Shown here one piece after another: positions 40,230 to 51,557 of a DNA stretch of 64,000 nucleotides. The notes beneath the pieces were generated by a model. The model did not search any database. It was not told the origin of the DNA and saw nothing but the letters and a program-made list of their open reading frames with translations. Source of the DNA: Pyrenula massariospora (taxonomy: Eukaryota; Ascomycota; Eurotiomycetes; Pyrenulales; Pyrenulaceae); contig JAGFMI010000004.1 of the NCBI GenBank assembly GCA_021030905.1, forward strand, positions 124,001 through 188,000, read 5' to 3'. The position numbers and the translations under genes are program-made. Positions within the stretch are counted from its first letter, which is position 1; each line of letters begins with the position of its first letter.

Positions 40230-42265
40230 TTATCCAGATATCCTTAACCCTTCATGTGTAGTAAGCGCACCCCAACCCAGAACACCTGCCAAAATTCCAT
40301 GTAACTTCTCGGCTGCCTTCTGCGTCGAACCTTCAATTCCCCTGATTTCATCCTTGTTTCTACATCTCCAGCATACAAAGCGGTCTGGTCGCACAAGAAT
40401 AGCGCCACTGTCCTCTACACCTCGCAGATTTTCCCAGGTAAGGGATGTGTCGAGAAAGTCTACCTCTTTAGTGGTCCCCATGAAGCCAATGCTATGGACT
40501 ACGACGAGGGAACTAGCCTCTAGAGGAAACAATTTGTGCTTGTTGTTTTGGGTAGTGGCCGTGGCAGAAGGGGAGACGAGACGTGCTACAGTGGTATCAA
40601 GGGCGGCGAGGGCCGCCGACACCGTGCTCGTCCAGAATTCTTTGCCCCCAATGCCGGTGAAGAGGGTGAAGCGGCCCTTACCTGCGAGGTCGTGTGATGA
40701 GATCGGCTCGCTAACACCGGCCTCAGCTTTTATGAACCAGGCGTGCGGAAGACGCATTCCAGGGATGGTTCCCTGCTCGTAGTCCCAGTCTTTATCACGA
40801 TAGGTCGGTCCCACGGTTTGAACTGCATCTGATTCGTCGCTCAGGTAGATGGCGTTGCTATTGCGATACCATTGGTTCATTTCTGCGCCAATGGCACAAT
40901 ACTCATACCTGGTAGCCGTGAAGGCACCTTTGAGGTCTTTCCTCAATTGGGATCCTGTGACGCTGGGTAAGGAAAGAGATGTGAAATGCTTTTTTCGTTC
41001 GGAGAGAGTAGGAAAGAAGAGACCGAGCTTAAGATAGGTATCCAAGTCAAGTCGGAAAGAGTCGTTAGCGCGCAAGACAACCTGCTCTCCCACTGGCTGG
41101 CGCTCGGAATTATAGGAATCGAGAAGCGAGGGAGAGGCGAGCCCTCGCAGCACATACGCCAATTTCCATGCTAGATTGTACGCGTCTTGGATGGCTGTAT
41201 TCGATCCAAGACCATTCATTGGCGGATGACGATGGACAGCGTCTCCCAAGCAAAAGCTGCAGCTCGTCAGTCACAAAGTTTGGCTGGACAACCTGCTGCA
41301 GAAAGTGTGTGCAAAATTGGAGAAACATACACATTGCCTTTGGAATAGAAATCAGCGCTAACTTCGTTTACCCGCCACTTGCTCTTTCCTGTGATCTCTA
41401 TGTCAATAGATGAGTCGCCAAGGTACTGCGATATCATTTCTGCCCAATTGACTTCATCAAGATCGTCCAACGGCTGGACTGTTGGTGCAGGAATGGCAAC
41501 CAGCTGGAAGTGATCCCAGAGTCGTATTGTTCTGATTATTGCGGCCATACAATGCGGTCTGATTTCTTGATCCGGTTGTACTAGAAAATGGAGAAGACTC
41601 GGGGCTCGTGACATGATGTACGATAAGTCGGCCTTAAAATAGATACTATAGGCCGTCGATGCTTCTACTTGCGGTCCTCGGAGAGTAGCACCAATGCCCT
41701 GTACTATCTTTGATCGTCCCCCATCCGCACCACAAAGGTATCGAGATTGAATGGTGAATACACGTTGACTTTGACGATCCCGGCAAGTTGACCTTATTAC
41801 GCTTGAACTGTCGTCTAGAGTATGCTCAACGTAAGAGATAAATTCTGTATCGAACCGGATCTTGATCCCGTTTTGGGAGGCTTTCTTGACAAGAATTGGC
41901 TCGAGGAGGTTTTGAGGCAAATCACGGTGAATGCATGGGCTTGCTGCGACGGAATCGGTGGCCCTACCCGCAATAAAATGGTTATCTCGGCGGTACTCGC
42001 GACCAGCGACGGTGTAGCAATAACGCCAGAGGGGCATATCCCTATAGTCGGATGCTAGTAATCGACATTCATCTTCGAGACCAACATCACGCAGGCATTC
42101 GAAAGCGGCTGGATTGGTGACATGCGCCCGTGCTTCAGTTGTGGTGGAGGATTGGTAAGACACAATTGTGGCTTTCACTTGGTAAGTTGACAAAAAAGTT
42201 GCAAGTGAGCCTCCTGCAGGGCCAGATCCGACTATGAGGATGTCTGTCACGATCTCTGGCTCCAT
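40230..42265 (-). CDS. FAD-dependent aromatic monooxygenase (phenol 2-monooxygenase / TfdB type)
   Basis: Two exons, 42265-41331 and 41256-40230, with a 74-nt intron (donor GTATGT) splitting a Val codon; product 653 aa. The FAD dinucleotide motif is VGSGPAGGSLA near residue 12; the second FAD/NAD motif is CGADGGRSKIVQ (about 195); and the third, rebuilt across the intron, reads VFCLGDAVHRHPPMNGLGSN. The C-terminal ~200 residues form the thioredoxin-like domain of the phenol hydroxylase group, ending near ILVRPDRFVCWR. The family hydroxylates phenols and related aromatic rings with NADPH and O2. In fungi such genes serve aromatic catabolism or secondary metabolism; the substrate cannot be read. 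It runs in the same direction as the ferric reductase, which lies about 1.4 kb downstream. Family call is strong. Confidence 0.88.
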
Positions 42266-42849
42266 ATTGACATTTGGTAACGGACAGCGTCAAAGGTAGA
42301 TGGAAAATGGGGTGGGACGTTGACGTTGGAGAGGATCAGATGATCTTATATATCCAATTGAAGGATGGTTCTGACGAGATTGCCTTGTAGAATGTCAACA
42401 AACCATGAGGCTCTCCCCTTGCTCTGCACTGGCTCCCACGGTGAGCACTAAACAATTTGTGGAGCAGATAGTACAGCGAAGGATTTTGGGTTCGCGGGTG
42501 GCTCCCGGCGGATTGCATTGAGCATAGATCTCTCCTATTCTAGCACAATCGCCCTCGTTTAGTAGTACTATGTAAGCAGCACCAGGTCGTCAAATAATGA
42601 AAATAGAGAGACTTAGATTTTCAGCGGAGACGTTCCGCCCGATGAAGTAAGCATTTTTCAGCATTTCATCAGGCTTCAGCCTGGCCGATGCTGTTCGATG
42701 CGATAAGGGGTCATTCAAACAAGAAAAAGGAACCTTGGGGGCGATTTGTGCCCCTTACTAAAATTATACACTCTCGTCAGCCGCTGTTTATTTTATTTTT
42801 CCGTATCTTCTGACGCCGCTCCTGCATCTCTGAATATTACATGAGCAAT
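42266..42849. other. Intergenic region upstream of the FAD monooxygenase
   Basis: About 580 bp. A TATAT run at 42347-42353 lies about 85 bp before the monooxygenase start on the minus strand and could serve as its TATA box. AT-rich 42740-42810. No coding signal. Confidence 0.4.
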
Positions 42850-43329
42850 TTAGGGTGTGAATGATCGATCTAGAATGGTATCTAAATCTGAAATGCCACT
42901 ACGTGCTGGATCAGACGAGTAGTAAGTGGGGAAAAGTGCCATATGGTCGAGCATCGGCGTAAGAAAGTTGATTAGGTTGGAGAAATCCATCGATTCATTG
43001 ACGATCAAGGAAGAGTGGTATCTAACGATTGATTTGCGGACTCTGGAACTCCCAGTCTCCCTGGCTCTCTGTCGCAGCGCATTGATTTCGTCGCGGCGTC
43101 CCTTAGAGTCCGTAGATGTCAAATAGGATTGAGTGGGTGTGACTTTATGGATTGCGTGTCAGCGCGGCGTATCTAACTACCTTAGCTTGACGGCCGTTGG
43201 AAGTGGCGCTAAAGGTCTCCGCCGCATGAAGATCTTTCCTCTCACAAGCCGTAGAACTCTATCAGACACCTGGCACCCATATCACCTCTAGCGACGCGCC
43301 CTTACCTCAATTTGCTCTGTTTTCGCCAT
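42850..43329 (-). CDS. Possible small gene of unknown function (spliced, 117 aa)
   Basis: An inferred three-exon model: 43329-43306, 43258-43181 and 43101-42850, with introns of 47 and 79 nt, all phase 0 with acceptable GT-AG sites. The product starts MAKTEQIESSTACERKDLHA and has a basic middle (GRRDEINALRQRARETG). It ends in a more hydrophobic region (FSNLINFLTPMLDHMALFPT). I recognise no domain. The support is the consistent phase and a protein-like composition, nothing more. It could instead be noncoding. RNA evidence would settle it. Confidence 0.35.
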
Positions 43330-44084
43330 CCAACTAGATCTGTAAGAGAGGACGGTCCGTACGTCAGTCTCCGAGGCGCAGATCTGATGCCGTTGACGAT
43401 CTGTTGCGAGTACTGCGTTTGCAGCGGAAGGATGATGTCTGACTGTGCCGCCGCGCTGGGAGTTGGTCAGCAATCACCTGCAACCCGTGTCTCGGTCAAA
43501 AGTTGAGATATCATCATACCCTGGTGTCTGACTCATTAATTGTATAGCTCTTCTTTGCGTTTTGTGATTTACTTCCCTGCTTTTGAGATCTGGAATTTTC
43601 AAGTTTTGTGTCCGCTTCGGATTGTGCTTAATGGACACTTCCCGAGAGACTCGCCTTCTTTGTTGAAATAGTCGTTTACAGAGGCTGCGGCCACCGATTT
43701 GACCACGCTTGAAAGCCAGAGTCAGGGTGCAGAGAGGGGACGAAGCCTCAAGAACAGCAGTCTTCGTTCAAAATGCGTGATGACCTGATATAGAGAAGAT
43801 TTGTGAACACACTGGGTCTCGCCGCTATCATGTTTCTGAAAATGAACAGTCTATGAGGTTTCTCTAATCTCTGGCAAACCCAGGGACACATAGTCAAGAT
43901 CTTCTTGCGACTAGACAGGGTTCAATCGATACTGCATTGATGCTGGGTCTCAGTCTGAATATACAAATATGTCGGAACTCCCATGCTGTCCAAATTCCTC
44001 TATCATCTCGAGGGAACCGCTTTCTAACTGGCCTCTAACGTTGCTACATACTTCACACAAACGTCGCCTACGTCAACATCCATT
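43330..44084. other. Gene-free region downstream of the sirtuin
   Basis: About 755 bp with no domain-bearing frame. It should include the sirtuin 3' UTR and any promoter of the small gene at 42850-43329. Nothing else seen. Confidence 0.35.
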
Positions 44085-45828
44085 CTATGTCTCATTGCGT
44101 ACATCATCTTTTGCACCGGAAACTGGTGGCGTCCCATTTTTCTGGTGGCCCTCCTTCCGGGAAAAAAGCCAGCTGTGTTGGGATCCTTCGAGCAATTCGA
44201 TCCGAACGGGCACGCCCTCAGTTGGAGAGAGTTCCCACCCTAGTCGGCCGGCCAACTCCGAGACGACCAAATCACACTCTCCCTTCATCTCGACATCAAA
44301 GTCAACATGAGTACACCTGGTCTTGTTGATGTAGATCTGCGGCACCTCGGGCGGAAGTATCCGCGGCACCTCGGCAACTGGTGCAACCTTGAGAGATGTG
44401 CCGATTACAACGACAAGGTCTGCTTCATCTCGGTCTTGAAGAATTCGATCGTGAAATGCATCTCCGAGCTTCTCGCCAAAGAAGGTAATGTCAGGTTTCA
44501 TTACGCCGATCTCATCTTCTGGATCTTCGTCGTCGCTTTCAGGATGAGAGGACCCTCGTTTCCTTGGAGGATCCGGCGTCCCTCCTGGCCTCTTACGCTT
44601 GCTACCTGGTACCGCTAACCGATTCTGGCACACGTTGCAATGTGGTACAATGCCTTCTCGGATCTGCGGATAGATCGTTTCGCCTGGGCTTTTGTGCCCA
44701 CAAGATACGCATGTAGCAGTTGCAAATGAGCCATGACATTGGATTAGTCTATCACGTGCGACGCCAGCAGCAGCCTCGATGTTGTCGATATTTTGTGTGT
44801 AGTTGGTGAGTAGTTTGCCATGATCCTGGAGCAAGCGGATGAAAGCATGGGTTGGAGTGTATCTGATATTCCCATCGGGCGATGTTGGGGGAAGAATATC
44901 CTTCGCAACAGAATAGAATACCGAAGGATCCTCACGGAAAATGCCGATGTCAAAAACTTCCTCTGGCTCTGAGAGTCCCTTTGAAGCAAGTCGAGAATAC
45001 AACCCAGTATCTTTACTCCGGAAGTCTGGTATACCTAACGAAGTCGATATCTGTGGAAATCATCATCAGTCGCTGTGCTCACAACCCCTAAAACAAAATC
45101 TTACCCCTGCACCAGTTATCACAACGACATTTTGAGACCTATCTTTCAATAAGCATTGCAATTTCGTGACATTCAAGTGCGCATACCGTTTCAGCAATTC
45201 CACGGCGTCGTCGATGGTGTTGTACTGTGGCAATTTTCTCCTTTTCTGTAGCTCTCGAGAAACCCCGAGGCCAAGGAGTGGATAGTACGCTTCATCTGGG
45301 GATCCCTCCAGAAAACTCGGCGGCATTATCCCAAAAGCTGTACATAGCTTCTTTGCAGTGATCCTCTCTGCGAGGACTGTCTCTTCAATGAACCGGTCCG
45401 GGCCAAGTAATCTTAGCTGTTTCCGGAATCCAACGGCTTCTTGAAGAGTGCAGGCATCCGTCACTGGCCTGCGTATTAGCTGGCAGCCGTGAATAATGAA
45501 AGTACATACAAGAACCAGCATGCAACTCCTCGTCACCCGCGCCCTCCAAGGCGTCGGCGTAGATACTTTCATCCTCCCAATCGTCGTCTGAATGCGAGCT
45601 AACATCACCATCCAACTCTGCTAATTCCGCCTCCGCGTGGTTCTCTGCCGACTCGCTGCCATGGCCAGTCGCTGCATGATCAAGTCCTTTCTCTGAGACG
45701 GCAACTTCGCCGCTTGTGGATGGCCTGCGGTGAGAGACGGTGGTGGATAAGGGCAGGCCGGAAATCTCCACGACAGGTCCATTCAACACAAACTCTTCGG
45801 GCTCTCTCGAAGGCGCAACTAGATCCAT
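44085..45828 (-). CDS. Sir2-family NAD-dependent deacetylase, Hst1/SirA-like
   Basis: Three exons: 45828-45510, 45463-45105 and 45050-44085, with introns of 46 and 54 nt; product 547 aa. An acidic N-terminus leads into the SIR2-associated segment ([20 protein letters not shown], then [15 protein letters not shown]). The catalytic core is rebuilt across intron 2: [20 protein letters not shown], then YTQNIDNIE, the catalytic CHGS (His332) and [12 protein letters not shown]. The zinc ribbon is C340-x2-C343 and C364-x2-C367. Just after it sits an insert of about 40 residues rich in Lys/Arg and acidic residues ([10 protein letters not shown]...SDDEDPEDE). The layout matches yeast Sir2/Hst1 and Aspergillus SirA, which silence chromatin and secondary-metabolite genes. 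Upstream non-ATG extension is rejected. Subtype (Sir2 versus Hst1) is less certain than family. Confidence 0.92.
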
Positions 45829-46988
45829 CTGCAGCTGATCAAATATTCGCGTTAAGATGATGCATTGTGAAGGAAGGTGGTGTGTCAATTTCAACGCTGG
45901 ATCTTCGTCGTCGCGTCCGGCTCAATGGAGGCTTTCCGTGCCACATGCCAGCCTCGGCCGGGTTCCGCCCGACCGCCACACGGGCCCGAGCCGACAGCGT
46001 TGCGGGCGAGGTCGACTGTGGCGGTGCTGCGGTGCGTGCTCTGCACTAGCCCAGGGTACCTGAATTTTGCCCTTCACACCATTCGACTAGAAGACTTCCG
46101 CTCCTTTCTAACACCGGTTGGAAGGGAAAGCTTCCGTGCTTCGTGAGGGCTGGAAACGCTCTCCGTCTTAGTGTGGTCCCACTGCTTGGTACCTAGCTGC
46201 CCCTTCATCTCCCCTCCACAAATTTCACAAGCTGCGGAAATCCGACGCAAATCAAGTAATCTAGTTGCCTGATCTTCGAGAAAGTCCTTACCGTTACGTA
46301 AATGCCTCACAAGCTGGCTTGCACACGTGCAGTACAACGGCCAAGGTGATGCGCAGAGCAACGGATACATCTGGCGTATACATAACACAATCTCCCAAGG
46401 AGTTTGCAGCATCTTAGATATTTTACATGCAAAAGCAGTGAAATCGTATGGTGTGCCGAAGCTACCATGGCACATGGCGCTAACAGACAGTATGTTACGT
46501 AGAGAAACATAGCACCGGAGCTGAGGACACAAAGCACCTGTACGGTGAGCGAGGAAGCCATTTCATAGTAGTCATATCTCCGCAGGACACTATCCTGAAC
46601 ATGCCTTTCGGGTGGATCAACCAGTATTTTACGGGAACATTATCAGGCCGCTTCTGAGGGCTATCACAAACATTAGGATCCAATGTCGCCTCATCAAAAG
46701 CAAAATCTACTAGCTCCGAGAGGATCTAACCCATCTAGCGGGCGTCTAATTGTTTCCATGCAAATTCTTTCAGCATCGGCATGTCGTGTCAGATATACTT
46801 TCCAAAGCGAACGAGGAGAAAACAACACAAAAGTTGGTTCTTGTACCCTGTTCTCTACGGATCCTACGGTATTCTCTATGATGAATTCAGCCATTGATTG
46901 CTTGAGTTCCACGACTAAGGCATTGTGATGTTCCTAATCCCAAGTATAGGATTTTTGATACCGTCTTTGGTCCTTGTACCTGGAATAA
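45829..46988. other. Gene-poor region upstream of the sirtuin
   Basis: About 1.16 kb. It holds the sirtuin promoter (GC-rich near 45900-46030). The minus-strand frames at 46074-46561 overlap in different phases and have no domain. I see no RNA gene. Confidence 0.4.
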
Positions 46989-47195
46989 TTAATGGGCGAA
47001 AAATGGCTCGAGGTCGTCGAAAGATCTGAAGCACTCGTGAACTAACTTGTCTGGTCCGGCGTCGGCATAGTACTCATCCCAGTCCTCTGGACAAACCATG
47101 TGCTTCTTCTTAATGTCCGATATTGGCATTCCGGTGTCTTGGACAGGGGGATGCGTCGGGAGAATTGCTGTCTTACTTTGGGCGGATGTTGGCAT
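46989..47195 (-). CDS. Possible small protein of 68 aa, unknown
   Basis: An ATG at 47195 with A at -3 opens a 68-codon frame. The second half (KKHMVCPEDWDEYYADAGPD, then KLVHECFRSFDDLEPFF) has a protein-like mix of aromatic and acidic residues. There is no signal peptide or known motif. It could also be the last exon of an unrecognised gene or chance. Low confidence. Confidence 0.3.
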   Translation of the reverse strand: MPTSAQSKTAILPTHPPVQDTGMPISDIKKKHMVCPEDWDEYYADAGPDKLVHECFRSFDDLEPFFAH

Positions 47196-47666
47196 TCTAC
47201 GGTTCACATGACGGATGAGGTGCAAATACGGCGCTGTTTGAGAGATTGAGACATGGGAGATGATCCAGCCTACCACGGCCGGAATCTCTAAATAGAAGCA
47301 CTGTCTAAGATTACCTACGGAGGTAAAAGCAGGTATGCCAATTCAGATAATGTGGAGAGCCCAGAAGAGAAGTCTTGGCTGATGACGCTGCGCCGGGGCT
47401 CTGTTCGTGCTAAACCATTCCAAGCTAGAGTCCTGCGGCGATCACGCTCTCTAAGATCTGCGCGTGGCGTCAGACAGTTTGAAGAGCTCACACGACACCC
47501 CCGAACGCTCCCAGTTCGCCTTCTGCTCACAACTAACAAACATAAGGCATGCGCTTTTCCCTTCACTTGAATCCTTAGTCTCACAGTCGAAGACTTTTGT
47601 TTATGAGTGTTTTTATTTTATTGTAATCTACAGTTTCTTTTTGAATAGGTCATAATTTCCACCTCC
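47196..47666. promoter_or_regulatory. Promoter region of the PAP2 phosphatase
   Basis: About 470 bp upstream of the phosphatase start, with an AT-rich stretch (TTTTTATTTTATTG near 47610-47623) shortly before the ATG. No coding signal. Confidence 0.35.
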
Positions 47667-48942
47667 ATGCCTCCATGGCAGGACACACAATCGGCAGCAC
47701 GCGACCTCGCTGGAGGAGCCAGAAAGCTATCCAAACGTCTTATCCTCTCATACATTATCGACTGGATCAGCATCATGTAAGTGTACGGTTCTCCGGTGCA
47801 AGACCTTACGCTCGCTGACAACAAATAGCATTGCGGCCGTAGTGGGCGGCGTGTTGGCTCTTGTAAAGGGTAACAAACATGCATTCTCGCTAGATGACAC
47901 TGAAATCTCGTACCCCCATTCACCAGAGACAGTATCAACAGGGGTACTTATTACCGCCTCGCTGGTTGCTCCAGGCGTCCTCACAGCTCTAGTGTCGCTT
48001 TTGCTCGTTCCTGGACCGACATCCCAGAGAGGGACTCCGTCCGCTCTGATCTGGCGTCGGAGGCTCTGGGAATGGAATACAGCCTGGATGGGACTTGGAA
48101 TCGCATTGGCGGGGGCCTTCCTCGCCACCGAAGGGCTGAAAGACCTCTACGGAAAGCCTCGCCCGGATCTTTTGGACCGCTGCAATCCGGACCTTGGCAA
48201 AATCTCCGCTTTCCAGGTGGGCGGTCTTGGACGACAGCTCGGAAATGCGCCGATCATGGTCACCGTCGGAATCTGCCGGAATTCAGGTAAATTGGTCGAC
48301 GACGGATTCACAAGCTTTCCCTCCGGCCATGCGTCGTTTAGTTGGGCCGGCTTGTCGTACTTGTCGTTGTTTCTGTGCTCGAAATTTGCAATCGCAATAC
48401 CGTTTCTCTCATCATCGGACAATAGGACAACGACGCCCAATAATCACGCGGAAGCAGAATCAGATCCCAATGACCCAAGCAGCGATAGGCGGCGTATGGT
48501 CTTTCCTGCTCGCAACCGAGCGGCAGCGCCACCAAACTACCTGCTCATAATAGCCGCGGTTCCCATAGGCACGGCCATCTTCATCTCAGCATCTAGATGG
48601 TTCAACTACCGTCACCACGGGTTTGACATACTATTCGGTTCAATTATTGGCATCGTATTTGCGTGGTTCGGATTTCGGTGGTATCACCTTCCCATTCGCC
48701 GCGGCGCAGGATGGTCTTGGGGAGCGAGGAGTCGAGAACGCGCATTCTACCTTGGTCTTGGGGTCCCGACGTATGTTGGCGAAGAAGGTTGGACATCGGC
48801 CAAGGCAGAAAGAGCTCGTGATTTAGAGCATGAGGCACCTGTGCTCGGAGCTGGAGCTGCCGACCGTCCTATACCCCCGCCTCGCAAGGACAGTCGAGAG
48901 CAGCCTTCCAGCAGTGAAAGCAGCAAACCTCTCCCGCATTAG
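47667..48942 (+). CDS. PAP2-family lipid phosphate phosphatase (Dpp1/Lpp1-like)
   Basis: Two exons, 47667-47776 and 47829-48942, with a 52-nt intron (GTAAGT...AAATAG); product 407 aa. The first exon encodes a soluble N-terminus leading into TM1. The three phosphatase motifs are complete: K-x6-RP as KDLYGKPRP (141-149), PSGH (about 201-204) and SR-x5-H-x3-D as SRWFNYRHHGFD (292-303). Five to six membrane helices are visible. These enzymes remove phosphate from phosphatidate, diacylglycerol pyrophosphate or lysophosphatidate at the vacuole or Golgi membrane. A Cys/Ser-rich insert lies between the second and third motifs (about 230-270), and the C-terminus is a hydrophilic Ser/Pro-rich tail. Catalytic residues are intact. 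Substrate preference cannot be read. Confidence 0.9.
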
Positions 48943-49171
48943 CTTCTTGCATTCATATATGTCTCTAGATACTTTTGTTTTGTGGAATAGGCATGTAGAT
49001 GGACTTTGATAGCGTTCGTGAGATTTTGACTAGCCACGTCATTAGAATAAAAAGCTTTGTGTGCCATAATTTGAGGATTTAGTCCAAACCTAATGTTCAC
49101 ATTTATGTTGCGGCCTTTTGAAAGGACGAACGTAATCCAATTTTGCCGGACATTGCGGCATCTCCCACCTG

Positions 49172-51109
49172 CTACGAATTTTCGATTCGGATGCGGACAT
49201 CACGAACATCATTCTCAACGAAAAAATTCAGATCTTGAGTTGATGAGACGAGCTCGATTTCGTGTCGCTTCCAGGCCGAACCGTTAACACGACGAGAGAA
49301 ATCCGATCTTTCAGAAGTCGCTGTATAACTATCGTGTGCACCGCGATCCAGATCCGAGTCATCATCGCTCTCGTCAGATTGATCAATATCCCCTTGCTCA
49401 AGGATTGCTTCACTCTCATAGATCAGGCGGAAGCTGAGGGGAGGGAGATGGAGCTCTCTCGAGATGAGCCCCTTGAGCCGATAGACATCGATCGATCTCG
49501 GTACGACGTAGGCGCCAACTTTGGCCGCTTCCGCATTCGGTTTTGACTGTCGATAAAGATGAACACTGACAAGCCTAGCAGCTAGGCTACTGGGTCTCAA
49601 CTCCTGCGCCACCTTTGCATTGTCAAGATCGGCTTTTGGGACTCGATCATACTTTGCGCAAAGCTCAAAATAACGACGGTTTTTCTCCAGGGCTTTGCTT
49701 TTGTCACCGATTTGCATCTCTTTTTCGATTTGTGCCAAATAGTATAGCTCGCCATTGAATCTATCGTTGTCTGTAATAGTGCTATAGTTAAGGGTTTTAA
49801 GACTTCCAATTCGTGCGAGCGTGAGAATAAATTGGGTTTCTGCGGCTGCTCTCTCAACAGAAGATGACTTCCCATTTGTCGTACCGGACGATGTTGATGC
49901 ATCAGGACGGTGTCGGTCTTCGTTAAATAATGGGTTTCCGCTGATTCGGAGAGACTGGAGGGCGGGAAAAGCCTGGCAAAGGCTGTCTAAGAAGACCCAC
50001 TCTGCAACGTGGTTTTGGGCAACGTTGAGACTTTTGATCGTGGGGAAAATTTGTTGCGGATCCAAGACACCGTCAACAGGGTTGAAAACCGTCTTTATCT
50101 GATTGGTTTGGAAAGAGACTGTACTTAAAGAAGGGAGTGATGAGACCAACATTGATACTGCAGACAAGTCATCGAAGTTGTTGGAGTTAAGTACCAATTG
50201 TTTCAAGGCGGGAAGCTGGAATTCAAGTGGCGACATGACCTTATGCAGGCCATTTTTCGCAAGGGACAGGTAGCGAAGGGATGGAAAACTCGCCGAGCCG
50301 AGTAGATGACGAACCTAACTAAGCATTAGCGAATGGACACCGACAAGGGATCATATACAATTGATCGCACATCTTCCCATGAAAGCAAGCACTCTTCGAG
50401 ATACAGCTCCTCAATGTTTCCGAATGGACTTAGGGATTTCTGGTATGCGCTTAATTTAAAAGAACGAAATCTGTTTCCACTGGCTTCTGTCAGTAGTACC
50501 CTGTTGATTACAGCAGCAGTAGTACTTCAATTTGAGTATTCGTAACTTGTCAAGAGATAGGCAGACGTCCGCAACAGCATGCCAATCCTCAAGTAGATTT
50601 CGGCTCAAATCCAACTCTATAACGTTGGGGCAAGCCGCCCGAACAGCACCTTCGCCCGCACTCTTGGTATCCGAGCCATCAACAGCATTAACATGTTGTA
50701 AGAGGAGCCCATCTAAAAGCACATGCCGCAACTCCTGGAACGTTGCTAACTGGCGGGCAATTTTGTCGACCCCAACCTCTTCGACGACCTTCCCAGAGAA
50801 CACGATGGGGATCTTCTTGACGCTCTCGTCAAGCCCATACTTGGCCTGAAGCGCCTCAGGAAATGATCGAGATGGGTCTGATGGTCTTGTTGAACGTATA
50901 AACGAGGCTGAGGTGGGAGAGTCGGAAAGGCAGTGAAAGTATCGTCTGCCTTGATGCTCTGCTGAATGCTTGCCTCTTGACGGTTCATCCCATTCTACTC
51001 CTAGCCATTGGACATCCTTGGGCGTCCCTTCGACTGGACCAATGTAGCGTACCGTGCAAAGAGCTCCATCGTAAGAAAGCCTTTTTCCTACGTACCGAGG
51101 GTCTGTCAT
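49172..51109 (-). CDS. Tubulin-specific chaperone E (TBCE; Pac2/Alp21)
   Basis: Three exons: 51109-50526, 50479-50371 and 50314-49172, with introns of 46 and 56 nt; product 611 aa. The N-terminal CAP-Gly domain reads VGKRLSYDGALCTVRYIG, then WLGVEWDEPSRGKHSAEHQG, with RRYFHC. The usual GKNDG/GKHDG pocket is replaced by GKHSA. Leucine-rich repeats follow (for example ACPNVIELDLSRNLLEDW, KLRILKLNGNRFRSF and ALKQLVLNSNNFDDLSAV), and a C-terminal ubiquitin-like domain ends the protein (HLPPLSFRLIYESEA). TBCE works with cofactors C and D to assemble and take apart alpha/beta-tubulin dimers. The altered CAP-Gly loop may weaken binding to tubulin's EEY tail; that is inference. Family call is secure. 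Confidence 0.92.
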
Positions 51110-51557
51110 GACCTGGCCGACCTTGGTGTTTCATTGGACACCCAGACCAGACAAGTACGTGTATATCATGTCGAAGATCGTCCTTCTACATGGTTAGAGA
51201 TTGCACAAGGTACCTACAGGTAATGCAGGCATCTGCCTCGTACTCAATTTGAAGGTGGGTCCGCTGCCGAGGCCGGTCAGGAACCTCGGCCATTCTTCGG
51301 AAGTCTTTTCTCTCTTTGCAGGCGATCAACGTCATCAACTGCTACCCTCATGCCGCCTTGTGGGTAGTTGATCCAATGGCACATAGAGATTTGACAAGAA
51401 TCAATGAGAGCAAGAACCGCTACGTCGGGTATCTAATGAGCCCCAGAGCTCAGGTTCCCGAAGCCGGAGCGTTGACGTAACTATTGCGAACGGCCGACCG
51501 CTACTTGCTTTTTGAACCTTCTCTTCCCGTCAGTGTGGTTACTTGGGAGAGGTGAAA
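51110..51557. promoter_or_regulatory. Divergent region between TBCE and aldo-keto reductase genes
   Basis: About 450 bp between divergent starts. No obvious element except a short GACGTAACT near 51474. No coding signal. Confidence 0.35.

Noticed and set aside
40087-40782. A 231-codon plus-strand frame
   Set aside because: It lies mostly antisense to the FAD monooxygenase and starts with a non-ATG codon.
46074-46561. Two overlapping Cys-rich minus-strand frames
   Set aside because: Different phases cover the same DNA, composition is erratic, and no domain appears.
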